A stretch of DNA of 64,000 nucleotides. Origin: Ardenticatenaceae bacterium (lineage in GTDB: Bacteria; Chloroflexota; Anaerolineae; Promineifilales; Promineifilaceae). The position numbers and the translations under genes are program-made. Where the stretch lies: contig WYBM01000059.1 of NCBI GenBank assembly GCA_011525915.1, positions 45,359-109,358 on the forward strand. The letters run 5' to 3'. Positions 1-9,067 of the stretch are shown here, one piece after another (the first letter of the stretch is position 1; every line of letters begins with the position of its first letter). Below the pieces are notes generated by a model. That model worked only from the letters and a program-made list of their open reading frames with translations. It did not search any database and was not told the DNA's origin.

Positions 1-681
1 TGCCGCTTCGGGGTCATTGACCACTACCTGTAAAAAGCGCCGTAAATAACCAGGATCATGCCAGTGAGTCATGCCACCAATGTGGATTTTGGCCTGGGGG
101 TCTACTTGTTTCATGACCTGGTAGGCTACTTTGACCAGCTGGTAATAATCGGCGGTTGTGCCGGCGAACTCATGGCCATAGACGTTAGGGGCGATGTCCG
201 GCTCATTCCACACGATCCAGTTGTGGACGCCCAGCGGCCCATAATATTGGGCCACGCGGCGTACGTAGTTGGCCCACAAATTACCGGGGTCGGTCACGGG
301 TAGATAGAGTCCCCGGGGTACACCGGAAGCAAATTGGCCGTCGGTGGCCCATTGTGGCGTATTTTTGAGCAGGCCCAACACCTGACGGCCGTTGGCCCTG
401 GCCTCAGCCAACCACTCTTCATGCACGTGTAGGGTGTTCCAGTCACCAGGGCCGGCGGGCTGAATTTCATTCCAGTAAAAGAGAATGCGTTCCCAGCCTA
501 CACCCAGTTCGGCCGCTTCTGCGGGCGCCCAGAAGGATTCAATAGCCCCAAAACGAGGATCGAGGGCTGTTTGTTGCGGGGGGATGTAAGCAGAGGCGGT
601 TGGGGTGAGTACGGCCGTGATCCCCGGCGTCAACCCTATGAGTACTAAAAAAAATAACAGCAATTTTATTGTTTTATTCAT
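1..681 (-). CDS. Exported glycoside hydrolase-like TIM-barrel protein (5' part, runs off the left edge)
   Basis: The minus-strand frame is open from ATG at 681 to base 1 (227 codons, no stop), so the 3' part lies outside the window. Residues 1-31 form a signal peptide with a lysine near the start and a long Leu/Phe-rich core. The mature part has the layout of clan GH-A enzymes: an early segment with FYWNEIQP, then IVWNEPD at about residues 156-162, where Asn-Glu-Pro is the classic position of the acid/base glutamate. A later HIGG segment fits a following beta strand. It probably acts on polysaccharide or glycoside outside the membrane. The nucleophile glutamate would lie in the missing part, so family (GH5, GH39 or similar) and activity are not settled. 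Confidence 0.8.
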   Translation of the reverse strand, partial: MNKTIKLLLFFLVLIGLTPGITAVLTPTASAYIPPQQTALDPRFGAIESFWAPAEAAELGVGWERILFYWNEIQPAGPGDWNTLHVHEEWLAEARANGRQVLGLLKNTPQWATDGQFASGVPRGLYLPVTDPGNLWANYVRRVAQYYGPLGVHNWIVWNEPDIAPNVYGHEFAGTTADYYQLVKVAYQVMKQVDPQAKIHIGGMTHWHDPGYLRRFLQVVVNDPEAA

Positions 682-885
682 GCCTATCTAACACTCTTTG
701 AAATCGGAGATTAGAGAGTGAAGATTCAAGAGCGGGGGTGATGGCCACACTCTAATTTTCACTTTCCTTGTTGGCAAAACAACTGACACTGTCTAAAATG
801 CAGGTCTGATTTTTGCAAACGGGGGGAATTATACCCCATACCCACCGGATGGAATACCAGCCATCCCCAATTGAGGAGGATTTTC

Positions 886-2775
886 ATGAGACGTTTTCCT
901 ACCGTTTTGCTGCCTACTGGCCTGGCGCTGTTATTTATCGGCGGCCTGATGATGCTGTTGACGCTGCGCGCCAAACCGCAAACGGTAGTAGCTGCTCTAC
1001 CAGAAGGCCATCCGCCATTGCCTGACTATGGGCGGGGTAGTGCCCTCATACCCAGCACCAAAGCTAACTTCTTTGCCCCCGGTACGCAGCCCAACCCTGC
1101 TATGGAAACCATCACAGATCCCTTTATCTGTTCTAACTGTCACAGCGACTACAGCGAAGAGATCACCCAGCCGGTAGCGTATGAACCGTGGATGGGCTGG
1201 CAGGGCAGCATGATGGCCCAGGCCGGCCGTGACCCCGTGTTTTACGCTGCCCTGGACATTGCCGGGGCCGATGTGCAATTTGGCGGCGAATTTTGCCTGC
1301 GCTGCCACCTGCCGCGCGCCTGGCTGGAGGGGCGTATTGTCAGCGGAACGCTGGCAAGCGACCCTCTGGAAAACCCCATTGATCTGGAAGGTGTGCAATG
1401 TGAAGTGTGCCATCGTCTCTCTGACCCCACGCCCGGCCCGGAGAATGATCCTCGTGATGTTTATGTGATAAACAACACCATCACAACGACGATCCCTATC
1501 ACTTATGGCAATGCCGCCATGGTTTTTGACCCGGAGGATTACCGGCGCGGGCCGTTTGATGTGGTAGCTGACCTGGGCTTTGACCCACATCTGTTTAATG
1601 ACGCCGATACTGTGCAGTCGGCGTATCATCAGGAATCGTTTTTCTGTGGCACCTGCCATGACATCAGTAACCCGCTGCTGGCCTGGAACGAAATTAGCCA
1701 GACGTACACCCTTAACCCGTTGGGCCAACCCTTCACTGACACCACCAAGATGTTCCCTATTGAGCGCACGTTTAGCGAATGGCGGCTGAGCGAATACAAC
1801 ACGCCGGCCGGGGTCTATGCCCCGGAATTTGGCGGTAACAAGACCCATGTCTCCACCTGTCAGGACTGCCACATGCGTGATGTTACCGGAGTGGGGGGCA
1901 GCCTTTTTGGTGACACCAATGGCCTGCCGGTGCGCGATGATCTACCTTTGCATGATATGACGGGCGCCAATACATGGGTGCCCCAAATCATCCCCCTGCA
2001 CCCCGTTTTCAGCGCCACCTTTTACGCGGACCCTAATCTTGGCGCTAAAAGGTTACAGGCGCTTGACCTGGGAATTGAACGTGCCCGTTATATGCTGCAA
2101 AATGCGGCGGTGATGACCACTACGTTTGATGTGAGTACGGGGGTGTTGACGGCGTGGGTGGTGAATAACGCTGGCCATAAATTGCCCACTGGTTATGTAG
2201 AAGGCCGCCGTATGTGGCTTCAAGTAGAGGGGTATGACCAGGCGGGGCATCTTATCTATAGTTCTGGTGCCTATGACTTGGCTACCGCTGAGTTAACCGA
2301 AGATGCAGATATTCAGATTTACGAATCGAAGCACGGCCTGACCCCAGCATGGGCGGCGCAGTTGGGGCTGCCGTCGGGTGAATCATTTCACTTTGCCTTA
2401 AATAATGTCATCGTCTCAGACAACCGCATTCCGCCGCGGGGCTTTAACTTCGATGCTTTTGTCGCCGTGGGTGCGGAGCCGCGCAGCGACAGCCAGCCAG
2501 ATCCTGCTATGTATGCAGATGGACAATATTGGGATGAGGTGGTGTATGATCTGCCAGAGGGGGTGGTTTACGGCCGTGTGCGCTTGCTTTACCAAACTTC
2601 TTCCAAAGCCTATATCGAGTTTCTGCGTGACAATAACCCCAACGCCAGTGACCCCAATAACAATGGGCAGATTTTGTATGACTTGTGGGCGGCTACCAAC
2701 CGCAGTGCGCCGGAAGTGATGGCTGAAGTAGTGTTTGGCGGGCGTAACGTTTATTTGCCGGTGGTCATTCGCTAA
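886..2775 (+). CDS. Exported multihaem c-type cytochrome, five CXXCH motifs
   Basis: This 629-residue protein has an N-terminal membrane anchor or uncleaved signal (residues 5-27). Five haem-attachment motifs follow: CSNCH, CLRCH, CEVCH, CGTCH and CQDCH, all in the first half. The second half has no Cys-His motifs and looks like a beta-rich domain. The chain ends in VYLPVVIR, a C-terminal motif shared with other exported proteins here. The start is set by the gaggagga ribosome site at 873-880, seven bases or fewer before ATG 886; the upstream TTG 871 lies on the ribosome site and is unlikely. Family membership suggests an extracytoplasmic electron carrier or a multihaem oxidoreductase related to cytochrome c-554/c-552 types. 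The partner and substrate are unknown, and no haem-lyase gene is nearby. Confidence 0.85.
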   Translation: MRRFPTVLLPTGLALLFIGGLMMLLTLRAKPQTVVAALPEGHPPLPDYGRGSALIPSTKANFFAPGTQPNPAMETITDPFICSNCHSDYSEEITQPVAYEPWMGWQGSMMAQAGRDPVFYAALDIAGADVQFGGEFCLRCHLPRAWLEGRIVSGTLASDPLENPIDLEGVQCEVCHRLSDPTPGPENDPRDVYVINNTITTTIPITYGNAAMVFDPEDYRRGPFDVVADLGFDPHLFNDADTVQSAYHQESFFCGTCHDISNPLLAWNEISQTYTLNPLGQPFTDTTKMFPIERTFSEWRLSEYNTPAGVYAPEFGGNKTHVSTCQDCHMRDVTGVGGSLFGDTNGLPVRDDLPLHDMTGANTWVPQIIPLHPVFSATFYADPNLGAKRLQALDLGIERARYMLQNAAVMTTTFDVSTGVLTAWVVNNAGHKLPTGYVEGRRMWLQVEGYDQAGHLIYSSGAYDLATAELTEDADIQIYESKHGLTPAWAAQLGLPSGESFHFALNNVIVSDNRIPPRGFNFDAFVAVGAEPRSDSQPDPAMYADGQYWDEVVYDLPEGVVYGRVRLLYQTSSKAYIEFLRDNNPNASDPNNNGQILYDLWAATNRSAPEVMAEVVFGGRNVYLPVVIR

Positions 2776-2787
2776 CAGTAATTGGTC

Positions 2788-2820
2788 ATCGGTCATCGGT
2801 ATTATGCTCCGATGACCGAT
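2788..2820. terminator. Hairpin between convergent genes, 12-bp perfect stem
   Basis: The arms atcggtcatcgg (2788-2799) and ccgatgaccgat (2809-2820) are exact reverse complements around a 9-base loop. The hairpin sits 13 bases behind the cytochrome stop and 4 bases behind the stop of the convergent GAF gene. There is no long T run, so this is a candidate bidirectional terminator or mRNA 3' end, not a textbook one. The internal repeat ggtcatc ggtcatc resembles the other intergenic cagt-type repeats of the window. Confidence 0.55.
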
Positions 2821-2823
2821 AAC

Positions 2824-4821
2824 CTATATCCCCATCAGGGCATCATTGACCTGTTTTAAGAACTGGTTGCTTAACGAGTAGGCCTCCATATCTTCCCGTA
2901 CCTGGGCATACAGTTGGGCGTTGTTGATGGCGAAGCCCATCTGGTTTGTCACCGTGTTCAGCAGGCGCATCTGGCGTGGCTGCCAGGTATAGGCCTGGCG
3001 CATGCCCACCGCCAGCACCCCTACAACCCGACGGTGGACAACACCATCTACTACAATTTCCGGGCAAGAAAGCGGCACAATGGCTACCGACTGTATCTGT
3101 TCTATCTCATGCATCTGGCGGCATAATTCTGGTTCTTGCAGAACATCGTTGAGGTGGCGTGCCTTATTTTCAGTGGCCACCACCCCTTCGAGCGTATCAC
3201 GTAAGGTTAGCTCTTCCGCCGCGGTTACATACTCGGCAGATAATTCTTCCCAGGCGATCAGGCGCAGCCACGGCCGTTCCAACTCCAGGTCTTCCATCAG
3301 GTACAGCCAGGCAACGTCGGTTTGTAGCATTTGCCGAATTTTGCCCAGAACCGCTTGTAATACCGGGCCGAGTTCCAGCGTTTGTACCAGCATCTCAGAA
3401 ATATCGTTTAGGGTAGCGAAGTCGGCATTATGGCGCTGCACCTCTTCTTCCGCTTCCATCATGGCCGCCAGCAGTAATTCCAGATCACCTTCCTTGGCTT
3501 CCAGAGTCATAGACGGAACGTGCACGCTGCGTGTGGGTAAGGTGGGTACGGCCGGCGCTTCCTGCAGCAGCGGCAGCAGCCCTCTGGCTCCGGTCAGCAA
3601 AGTATCAAACTGGTCGGCGGTGAACACGGCCGTTTTGGGGGCAGCTACCAGTATCACCCGCAGCCGGGTCTCATCCCGGTCAGAAAAATAAGCGGCCATC
3701 AATGATTTTGCCCCTTCTGCTTGCAAACTTTTCAACAACGGCATCGCCTGCCGGGCATTCACCTGGGCCAGATTCTTGACCAGCAGATGATGGGTAAACA
3801 ATTGATGAAAGGGGAAGAAGGCATAGGAGTTACGGAATTGCGCATATTCATTAGTAAAGATGGGCGACAACCCATAATCTGCGGCCAGCGTGATTTGTAA
3901 ATCCTCTTTTAGCTTGTCCAGAAAAAAGATAATGCCAACGGTACCCCCCAGGTTAGCCACCAGGTCGGCCAGCCTGGCTTGCAAGGGTGGCAGCAAGGGC
4001 AGAGGTGTATCATTGTGTTCCCGGGGGCTATCAAGGTTGCCCGGGCTGGTCGCCTGACTCAAGAACATCTCCGCCATGTGCCACAGCCGCTCGCGCAGGC
4101 GCAGCGATTCCAACGCCACGGCAATGCCCTGGGCAATGGCAATGAGAAAATGGGTGGACGCTGGTGAAAACCGGCTGTCATCTTTTGTACCGGCCACCAG
4201 GCTGCCTAATAACTGGTCACCGGCAAACAGGGGCAAACTGATGAGGCCGCTCACCTCTGCCGCTGCCAATAACATGCGTTCACCTTCGTCGGCCGTTTCT
4301 AAATCTTCGATCAAGGCGCCCGTCCCGGCCACCAGATGAGGCATGAGAACGGCCGCACCGGCGTCAAACTGTTTGCCTGTGAGAATGCGTACCAGTTCCG
4401 GTGTCAGCCCTTCATGGGCGCCCATCGCCAGCTCCTTGGTGGTGGGATCAATGATGACAATCGCCCCGACTTGTGCTTCTGTCATTTCCAGGGCTTGTGT
4501 CAGCCCCAGTTTCAGCAGAGCGGCCGGTTCAGTCATACGGCTGGCCTGGTAAGGGAACGATGTCAGGGCGCGAATCACCTTGTTACGTCGTTCAATATTT
4601 GTGCCTGCCAGGCGCAGGGTAGCCCGATACCGTTCTAACTTTGACTGAGCTAACTGCAGCTCATGCTGCGTTCTCTGAAGTTCTTTACGGATGTTCGCCG
4701 GACTACCCCATCCCGTGACTGATGTAACCATATTGTTTTCCATACGAGAGATCAGCGATTGGAGCTTAGAAAGCGAACGCCTGCTCATGTTCAATCTCTG
4801 GTCGTCAATTAAGATAGCCAT
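2824..4821 (-). CDS. Multi-GAF-domain sensory protein without an output domain
   Basis: The 665-residue product is soluble. Residues about 15-85 form a coiled coil. A GAF domain follows at about 90-245 (IVIIDPTT, ISLPLFAGDQLLGSLVAG), then a weaker GAF-like part at about 275-420 and a clear third GAF at about 465-640 (VAIVPLSC, VVGVLAVGM, NNAQLYAQV). No histidine kinase, GGDEF, PP2C or DNA-binding domain can be seen. Its start overlaps the end of the RsbT-like gene by 13 bases, so the two are likely translated together. It is the last gene of the chemosensory operon. By position it is a plausible target or signal integrator for the RsbT-like protein, but this is inference. An alternative start is ATG 4788. 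Confidence 0.75.
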   Translation of the reverse strand: MAILIDDQRLNMSRRSLSKLQSLISRMENNMVTSVTGWGSPANIRKELQRTQHELQLAQSKLERYRATLRLAGTNIERRNKVIRALTSFPYQASRMTEPAALLKLGLTQALEMTEAQVGAIVIIDPTTKELAMGAHEGLTPELVRILTGKQFDAGAAVLMPHLVAGTGALIEDLETADEGERMLLAAAEVSGLISLPLFAGDQLLGSLVAGTKDDSRFSPASTHFLIAIAQGIAVALESLRLRERLWHMAEMFLSQATSPGNLDSPREHNDTPLPLLPPLQARLADLVANLGGTVGIIFFLDKLKEDLQITLAADYGLSPIFTNEYAQFRNSYAFFPFHQLFTHHLLVKNLAQVNARQAMPLLKSLQAEGAKSLMAAYFSDRDETRLRVILVAAPKTAVFTADQFDTLLTGARGLLPLLQEAPAVPTLPTRSVHVPSMTLEAKEGDLELLLAAMMEAEEEVQRHNADFATLNDISEMLVQTLELGPVLQAVLGKIRQMLQTDVAWLYLMEDLELERPWLRLIAWEELSAEYVTAAEELTLRDTLEGVVATENKARHLNDVLQEPELCRQMHEIEQIQSVAIVPLSCPEIVVDGVVHRRVVGVLAVGMRQAYTWQPRQMRLLNTVTNQMGFAINNAQLYAQVREDMEAYSLSNQFLKQVNDALMGI

Positions 4822-5219
4822 TTCATTAATGTGACGCGTGTGTTTTTTGCGCCAACGTGTTCCACAATACTTTCATCTACCAGGGAGATGGCGTTTGTGA
4901 GGGCAGAGTCTTTTAAGGGTTCCTGAATGCTCTGCCCGACTGCGTCCTCCAAATTTTGGTCATTCGAGTCAATGCTGGTGACTTGAATGCCAATATGCCC
5001 GGCTGTGTGCACGCCAGAGATAACAATTTCGCCGGGTGTAGTCATCTTCAGGGTCAGTATGCGGGCCAGTTCGCTGGCCGCCAGGGAGATGCGCGCCTGG
5101 TCAATGGTGCCAAAGCCAATCTCCCGGGCGACTTCACGTGCCCGTAACCGGGCGGTGACAATGTCTAGATCGGTGTTGATGATGATGCGTTGGGTGACGG
5201 TTTTGGTGCCTTGGTTCAT
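4809..5219 (-). CDS. RsbT-like GHKL protein with a degenerate ATP-binding site
   Basis: The 136-residue protein has the length and N-terminal half of RsbT-type switch kinases: the segment around AREVAREIGFGTIDQARIS matches RsbT closely in my memory of the Bacillus protein, and MKWLS matches the typical C-terminus. The catalytic boxes are lost. The N box reads SELARIL, where RsbT has SELARNI, so the magnesium-binding Asn is missing. The D-x-G-x-G box reads IDSNDQN, and the later glycine-rich loop is absent. It is therefore probably a non-catalytic binding partner in a partner-switching relay. It shares an ATGA overlap with the REC gene upstream and a 13-base overlap with the GAF gene downstream, so the three form one unit. 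Confidence 0.75.
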   Translation of the reverse strand: MNQGTKTVTQRIIINTDLDIVTARLRAREVAREIGFGTIDQARISLAASELARILTLKMTTPGEIVISGVHTAGHIGIQVTSIDSNDQNLEDAVGQSIQEPLKDSALTNAISLVDESIVEHVGAKNTRVTLMKWLS

Positions 5220-5611
5220 AACAGCCCCATCTGTTTGAGTGTTTCTAACAAGACCAGCTCCGCGAAGGCATCTTTGGGAATGTAATCAATGGCGCCGGAA
5301 CCCAACCCCACCAGGGCATCTTCGGCGCGATCGCGGGTGGTGAGCATAATGACCGGGATATCGGCTACGGCCGGGTCTTCCTTCAAACGCCAGCACACTT
5401 CAAAGCCATTGATGTCTGGGAGTTCGATATCCAGGATGATCAGATCATAATAAGCTTCACGAGCGGCTTTTAACCCGTCCAGCCCATTTTCTACCCAACG
5501 AACGGCACAGCCGTTTTCCTCCAGGTTTGTTTTGAAGCGCATGGCCTGCACGGCCGTATCTTCTACGAGCAAGATAGACGCTGCGCCATTGACATGTTCG
5601 CTTGTCATCAT
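5216..5611 (-). CDS. Single-domain response regulator (CheY-like)
   Basis: The 131-residue product is a receiver domain only. It has the acidic pair in LLVEDTA, the phosphoacceptor Asp in LIILDIELPD, the switch Thr in VIMLTTR and the conserved Lys in YIPKD. The start ATG 5611 has a good ribosome site (aaggag, 6 bases away). It follows cheB by 13 bases and shares ATGA with the RsbT-like gene. In Wsp systems this position holds the diguanylate cyclase regulator WspR; here no output domain is attached. It is presumably phosphorylated by the CheA of this operon and passes the signal to the RsbT-like protein. Confidence 0.88.
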   Translation of the reverse strand: MMTSEHVNGAASILLVEDTAVQAMRFKTNLEENGCAVRWVENGLDGLKAAREAYYDLIILDIELPDINGFEVCWRLKEDPAVADIPVIMLTTRDRAEDALVGLGSGAIDYIPKDAFAELVLLETLKQMGLL

Positions 5612-5624
5612 AAATCACTCCTTG

Positions 5625-6662
5625 TCAACGCAGGAATCCCAGCAGCGTTGGCGCAATTTGGTTGATAGGTTGAATTGTCTCTACCGCCGCCAGCTGAATA
5701 GCTGCAGCGGGCATACCAAAGATGACCGACGTCGCTTCATCTTGGGCGATGGTATAGGCACCAGCCTGACGTAAGGCGTGCAGCCCCTGAGCGCCGTCAC
5801 ACCCCATGCCAGTGAGAATAATGCCCACGGCCGTGTGCCCAAACACACGTGCTGTCGTCGTAAATAAAAGGTCGGCTGAAGGGCAGTGCCCCTGGCCAGG
5901 GATGGCCTTCTGCAAAGCAACAACCCCCTGGTCACTTACCAGTAAATGGTGATCATCCGGGGCCAGCAGAACCTCGCCCGGTTTTAACTCGGCGGCGTGG
6001 CGGGCCAGCCGCACAGCGAGCGGCGTTTGTTTGCCCAGCCAGGCGACCAGGTCGGCGCCAAAGCCACGAGTGATGTGCTGGGCCACCAGGATAGGCGTTG
6101 GGAAATCGGCTGGCAGTTGGCTGAAAATGGCCGTCAGGGCACCTGGCCCCCCGGTGGAAGCAGCCATCACTACCAGCGTAGGGTAGCTCTGGGACTGGCT
6201 GGTTTTAGGGGCGCTGGGCGCATACGGCCGTGACCCCGGCCGCCGTATCACTTTTACCCCGGCCATCAGCTTCACCTGGTTCACAAACGCTTCCTGATTA
6301 TCACGCACCGTTGGCTTGGGCAGTACAGACAGCGCCCCCGCCTGCAATGCATTCAATGTTAACTCTTTCTCACTGCTGTTCAGCCGACCACTAACCACTA
6401 CAATAGGGCAGGGTGTTTCCGCCATGATTTGTCGGGTGGCTTCATACCCATCCATCCGAGGCATAAAGACATCCATCGTTACCACATCCGGTTTCAGCCG
6501 TTTCACCAATCGTACCGCCTCGGCGCCATCGCGGGCTGTGCCCACCACCTGCACGCCAGGCGCGTTTTGGAAAATGGTCACCAGCAGTTCACGGCAGGTG
6601 GGAGAGTCTTCAGCCACCAACAGGCGGATGGGCGGGCGGTTTTTTGTCTCCATAGGTATCAT
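5625..6662 (-). CDS. cheB: Protein-glutamate methylesterase CheB
   Basis: The 345-residue protein has an N-terminal receiver domain (VAEDS, phosphoacceptor in VTMDVFMPRMDG) and a C-terminal methylesterase domain. The Ser-His-Asp triad is visible in ASTGGPG, VAQHI and GMGCDGA. It removes methyl groups from receptor glutamates when phosphorylated by CheA, and it may deamidate glutamines. The start may be ATG 6662 or ATG 6653 (METKNRPP); no strong ribosome site separates them. It lies between cheA-REC and the small REC gene, as wspF does in Wsp operons. Confidence 0.95.
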   Translation of the reverse strand: MIPMETKNRPPIRLLVAEDSPTCRELLVTIFQNAPGVQVVGTARDGAEAVRLVKRLKPDVVTMDVFMPRMDGYEATRQIMAETPCPIVVVSGRLNSSEKELTLNALQAGALSVLPKPTVRDNQEAFVNQVKLMAGVKVIRRPGSRPYAPSAPKTSQSQSYPTLVVMAASTGGPGALTAIFSQLPADFPTPILVAQHITRGFGADLVAWLGKQTPLAVRLARHAAELKPGEVLLAPDDHHLLVSDQGVVALQKAIPGQGHCPSADLLFTTTARVFGHTAVGIILTGMGCDGAQGLHALRQAGAYTIAQDEATSVIFGMPAAAIQLAAVETIQPINQIAPTLLGFLR

Positions 6663-6709
6663 GCGTAAGCCATTATCTGTAAGCCAGGCGCTTCAAGCCG
6701 GCTCATGGG

Positions 6710-9067
6710 TCATAGTGTAAGCTGTTCAATCATCGCCAATAAATTCCCCTGGTCGAAGCGGCTCTTGACAATGTAAGCATCAGCACCGACTTCAATGCCC
6801 CGTGCCTTGTCAGCGGGTGAATCCAGCGAGGTGACCAATATCACCGGAATGTTTTTGGTACGGCCGTCACGTTTCAAACGTTGTGTCAGGTCAAAGCCAT
6901 TCAGGCGGGGCATGTTTACATCAGTGACAATGAGGTCAGGCAGCTGGCTGTCACTCACCAGAACGCTCAACGCTTCTTCGCCGTTGGTGGCCAGCTTCAC
7001 CTGGTAACCTCGGGTCTCCAGGATGTTCTTTTCCAGGGTGCGGGTGGTGATGGAATCATCTACCACCAGCACGGTTTTCGGCCGGGTGGGCTTAACAGAC
7101 GGCCGTTTGACCGGGTTGGTACGGCGTGGGTGAGACCAGCTCGCCAGTTTTAATAAGTCAGCGGCGTGCAGCACCAGGATGATCTGCCCGGAGCCAAGCA
7201 TGGTGGCTCCCATGAAGCCGCCTACCTTGACCAGTTGTTTGCCCAGGTTTTTGATGACAATTTCTTGCTCTCCCACCAGGTTGTCTACCATGAGCCCCAG
7301 CCGTTTACCGGCCACGCTGATGATAATGACGATGTTTGGTCCAGTTTCGGCCGCCCCTTCAGCCGCCGTTTCAACCGGCAGTTCCAGCAAGCTGGCCAGC
7401 CGGACCAATGCCACTGGCTGCCCCTGGTCCAGGATGGCGTCTTTGCCGTCTACGACCGTCACATCTGCCTGCCTGATGAGGATCATCCGTTCCACAGTGG
7501 TCAGCGGCAGGGCAAAGGTCTGGCCGGCGGCAGTCAGCAGCAGGCCACGTGAACTGGCCAGCGTCAGGGGCAAGACCATGGTGAAGGTAGTGCCCCGGCC
7601 CGGCGAAGAATCCACGCTAAGGCTGCCGTGTAAATCTGCCACGTTTTGGCGCACTACGTCCAGCCCCACGCCGCGTCCGGAAATATGGCTGACGCGCTGG
7701 CTGGTAGAAAGACCAGAACGGAAGACCAGGTTGGCGGCGTCAGCGTCATGGAGGGCGTCAGCTTCTGTCTGGGAGAGGATGCCCTGGCCCACGGCCGTTT
7801 GCCGCAATGCCTTCAAATTCAGCCCGGCGCCATCGTCGCTGACGGTGATGACAATGTTATTAGCCTGCTGCCCGGCTGTGAGCGTAATGGTGGCCTGCGC
7901 TTTTTTGCCTGTTTGCTGGCGCACGGCCGTGGGCTCAATGCCGTGGTCGACAGCGTTGCGCAGCAGGTGAACCAGGGGGTCTTTCACCTGCTCTAGCAGA
8001 CGTCGGTCTAGTTCTGTCTCATCACCGCGGATGACCAGGGAGATTTGCTTGCCTTGCTGCCGGGCCAGATCACGTACCATGCGGTGAAAAGGGGTGGTGA
8101 TGGTGGCCAACGGCAGCATACGCACCCGTTTCATCTCCTCTTCTAGTTCATTAATGATCAGAGAAAGGCGCATGAAGTCACTGGCAAACTGGCGATACAG
8201 CGTGTTGGCCACGGCCGTGAAGTGGCGCAGATGCTCTTGATTGTGGTTTACAAATTCAAGCACAGCCGCCATGTCTTTGCCATGGGGGGGATGGCTGCGG
8301 CTGTTGGCACCCGCCGGGTCGGCGCGCAGCAAACGATGATATTGGCCGCGCAGTGCCAGCCACTCTTTTTGCCACTCGGTCGCAAAATCACACAGTTGTC
8401 TTGCTTCTGCCAGCCGCTGCTCGGCCCGGATTTTGGCGGCCAACAGTTCGCTTAACTGGGCCATGAGGGCATCCAATTTGCTCACAGCGACACGAATCGT
8501 TTCCTCAGACATGACCATAAAAGGCGCGACCGGGTGTGTGATGGGTGGTGGCTCTGATGATGGCGTGGGCGGCCACTGCTCAGCCGTAAGGGCAGCTGCT
8601 GATTGCTCTGCTGAGTGGTTGGCGGGCGATGGCTTAACTTCTTTACCAGTGGGCGGTTCATCCTGAGCCAACGCTTCTAACCGGGCCAGCAGTGCCAGCA
8701 CATTGGCTGGGAGCGCGCTCTGACCGGTTTCCACCTGGGCCAGTAGCAGTTCAATGGTGTCCATTGCCTGGTAGAGCATGTCAAAGGTTTCTGAGGAGAA
8801 GGAGAGACGGCCGTCTCTAACGCGCATCAACACCTCTTCCAGAGCGTGCCCCACACTCTCAATGCCTGTCATGTTGACGGCCCGTGCTGACCCCTTCACA
8901 CTATGTGCCGCCCGAAAAATTTCCTCCAAGGTGGCCTGCCGCTGTGGGTTGTCGGGCGCCTTTTCCAGCGTTAAAAGGCCCTGTGTCATTGTTTGCAGGT
9001 GTTCACGCTGCTCCATTTGGAACGTGGCGATCAATTTGCGGCGTATCTCTTCGCTAAGACCCATCAT
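6710..9067 (-). CDS. cheA: Hybrid chemosensory histidine kinase CheA with C-terminal receiver
   Basis: This is a 785-residue hybrid kinase. An HPt domain has the phosphorylated His in AAHSVKGSAR (about residue 55). A dimerisation segment precedes the ATPase domain, with N box LLRNAVDHG and the glycine-rich boxes around SDDGAG and GRGVGLDVV. A CheW-like domain (about 505-640) and a receiver domain follow (VVDDS, phosphoacceptor in LIVTDVNMPRLNG, VILVTS, Lys in IVKSRF). No separate P2 domain is evident. ATG 9067 overlaps the mcp stop (TGATG), implying coupled translation; GTG 9070 and ATG 9064 are alternatives. The CheA-REC fusion is typical of Wsp, Tfp and ACF-class systems more than of flagellar ones. 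Confidence 0.95.
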   Translation of the reverse strand: MMGLSEEIRRKLIATFQMEQREHLQTMTQGLLTLEKAPDNPQRQATLEEIFRAAHSVKGSARAVNMTGIESVGHALEEVLMRVRDGRLSFSSETFDMLYQAMDTIELLLAQVETGQSALPANVLALLARLEALAQDEPPTGKEVKPSPANHSAEQSAAALTAEQWPPTPSSEPPPITHPVAPFMVMSEETIRVAVSKLDALMAQLSELLAAKIRAEQRLAEARQLCDFATEWQKEWLALRGQYHRLLRADPAGANSRSHPPHGKDMAAVLEFVNHNQEHLRHFTAVANTLYRQFASDFMRLSLIINELEEEMKRVRMLPLATITTPFHRMVRDLARQQGKQISLVIRGDETELDRRLLEQVKDPLVHLLRNAVDHGIEPTAVRQQTGKKAQATITLTAGQQANNIVITVSDDGAGLNLKALRQTAVGQGILSQTEADALHDADAANLVFRSGLSTSQRVSHISGRGVGLDVVRQNVADLHGSLSVDSSPGRGTTFTMVLPLTLASSRGLLLTAAGQTFALPLTTVERMILIRQADVTVVDGKDAILDQGQPVALVRLASLLELPVETAAEGAAETGPNIVIIISVAGKRLGLMVDNLVGEQEIVIKNLGKQLVKVGGFMGATMLGSGQIILVLHAADLLKLASWSHPRRTNPVKRPSVKPTRPKTVLVVDDSITTRTLEKNILETRGYQVKLATNGEEALSVLVSDSQLPDLIVTDVNMPRLNGFDLTQRLKRDGRTKNIPVILVTSLDSPADKARGIEVGADAYIVKSRFDQGNLLAMIEQLTL

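Noticed and set aside
997..1872. Long minus-strand open frame (291 codons) opposite the cytochrome gene
   Set aside because: It has no recognisable motif, while the plus strand has five CXXCH motifs, a signal and a ribosome site. It is a shadow frame.
3002..3691. Plus-strand frame of 229 codons inside the GAF gene
   Set aside because: The Ser/Thr/Arg-rich composition is typical of a shadow of a GC-rich coding strand; the opposite strand encodes clear GAF domains.
7179..7970. Plus-strand frame of 263 codons inside cheA
   Set aside because: It lies opposite the ATPase and CheW-like domains of cheA and shows no motif or ribosome site.
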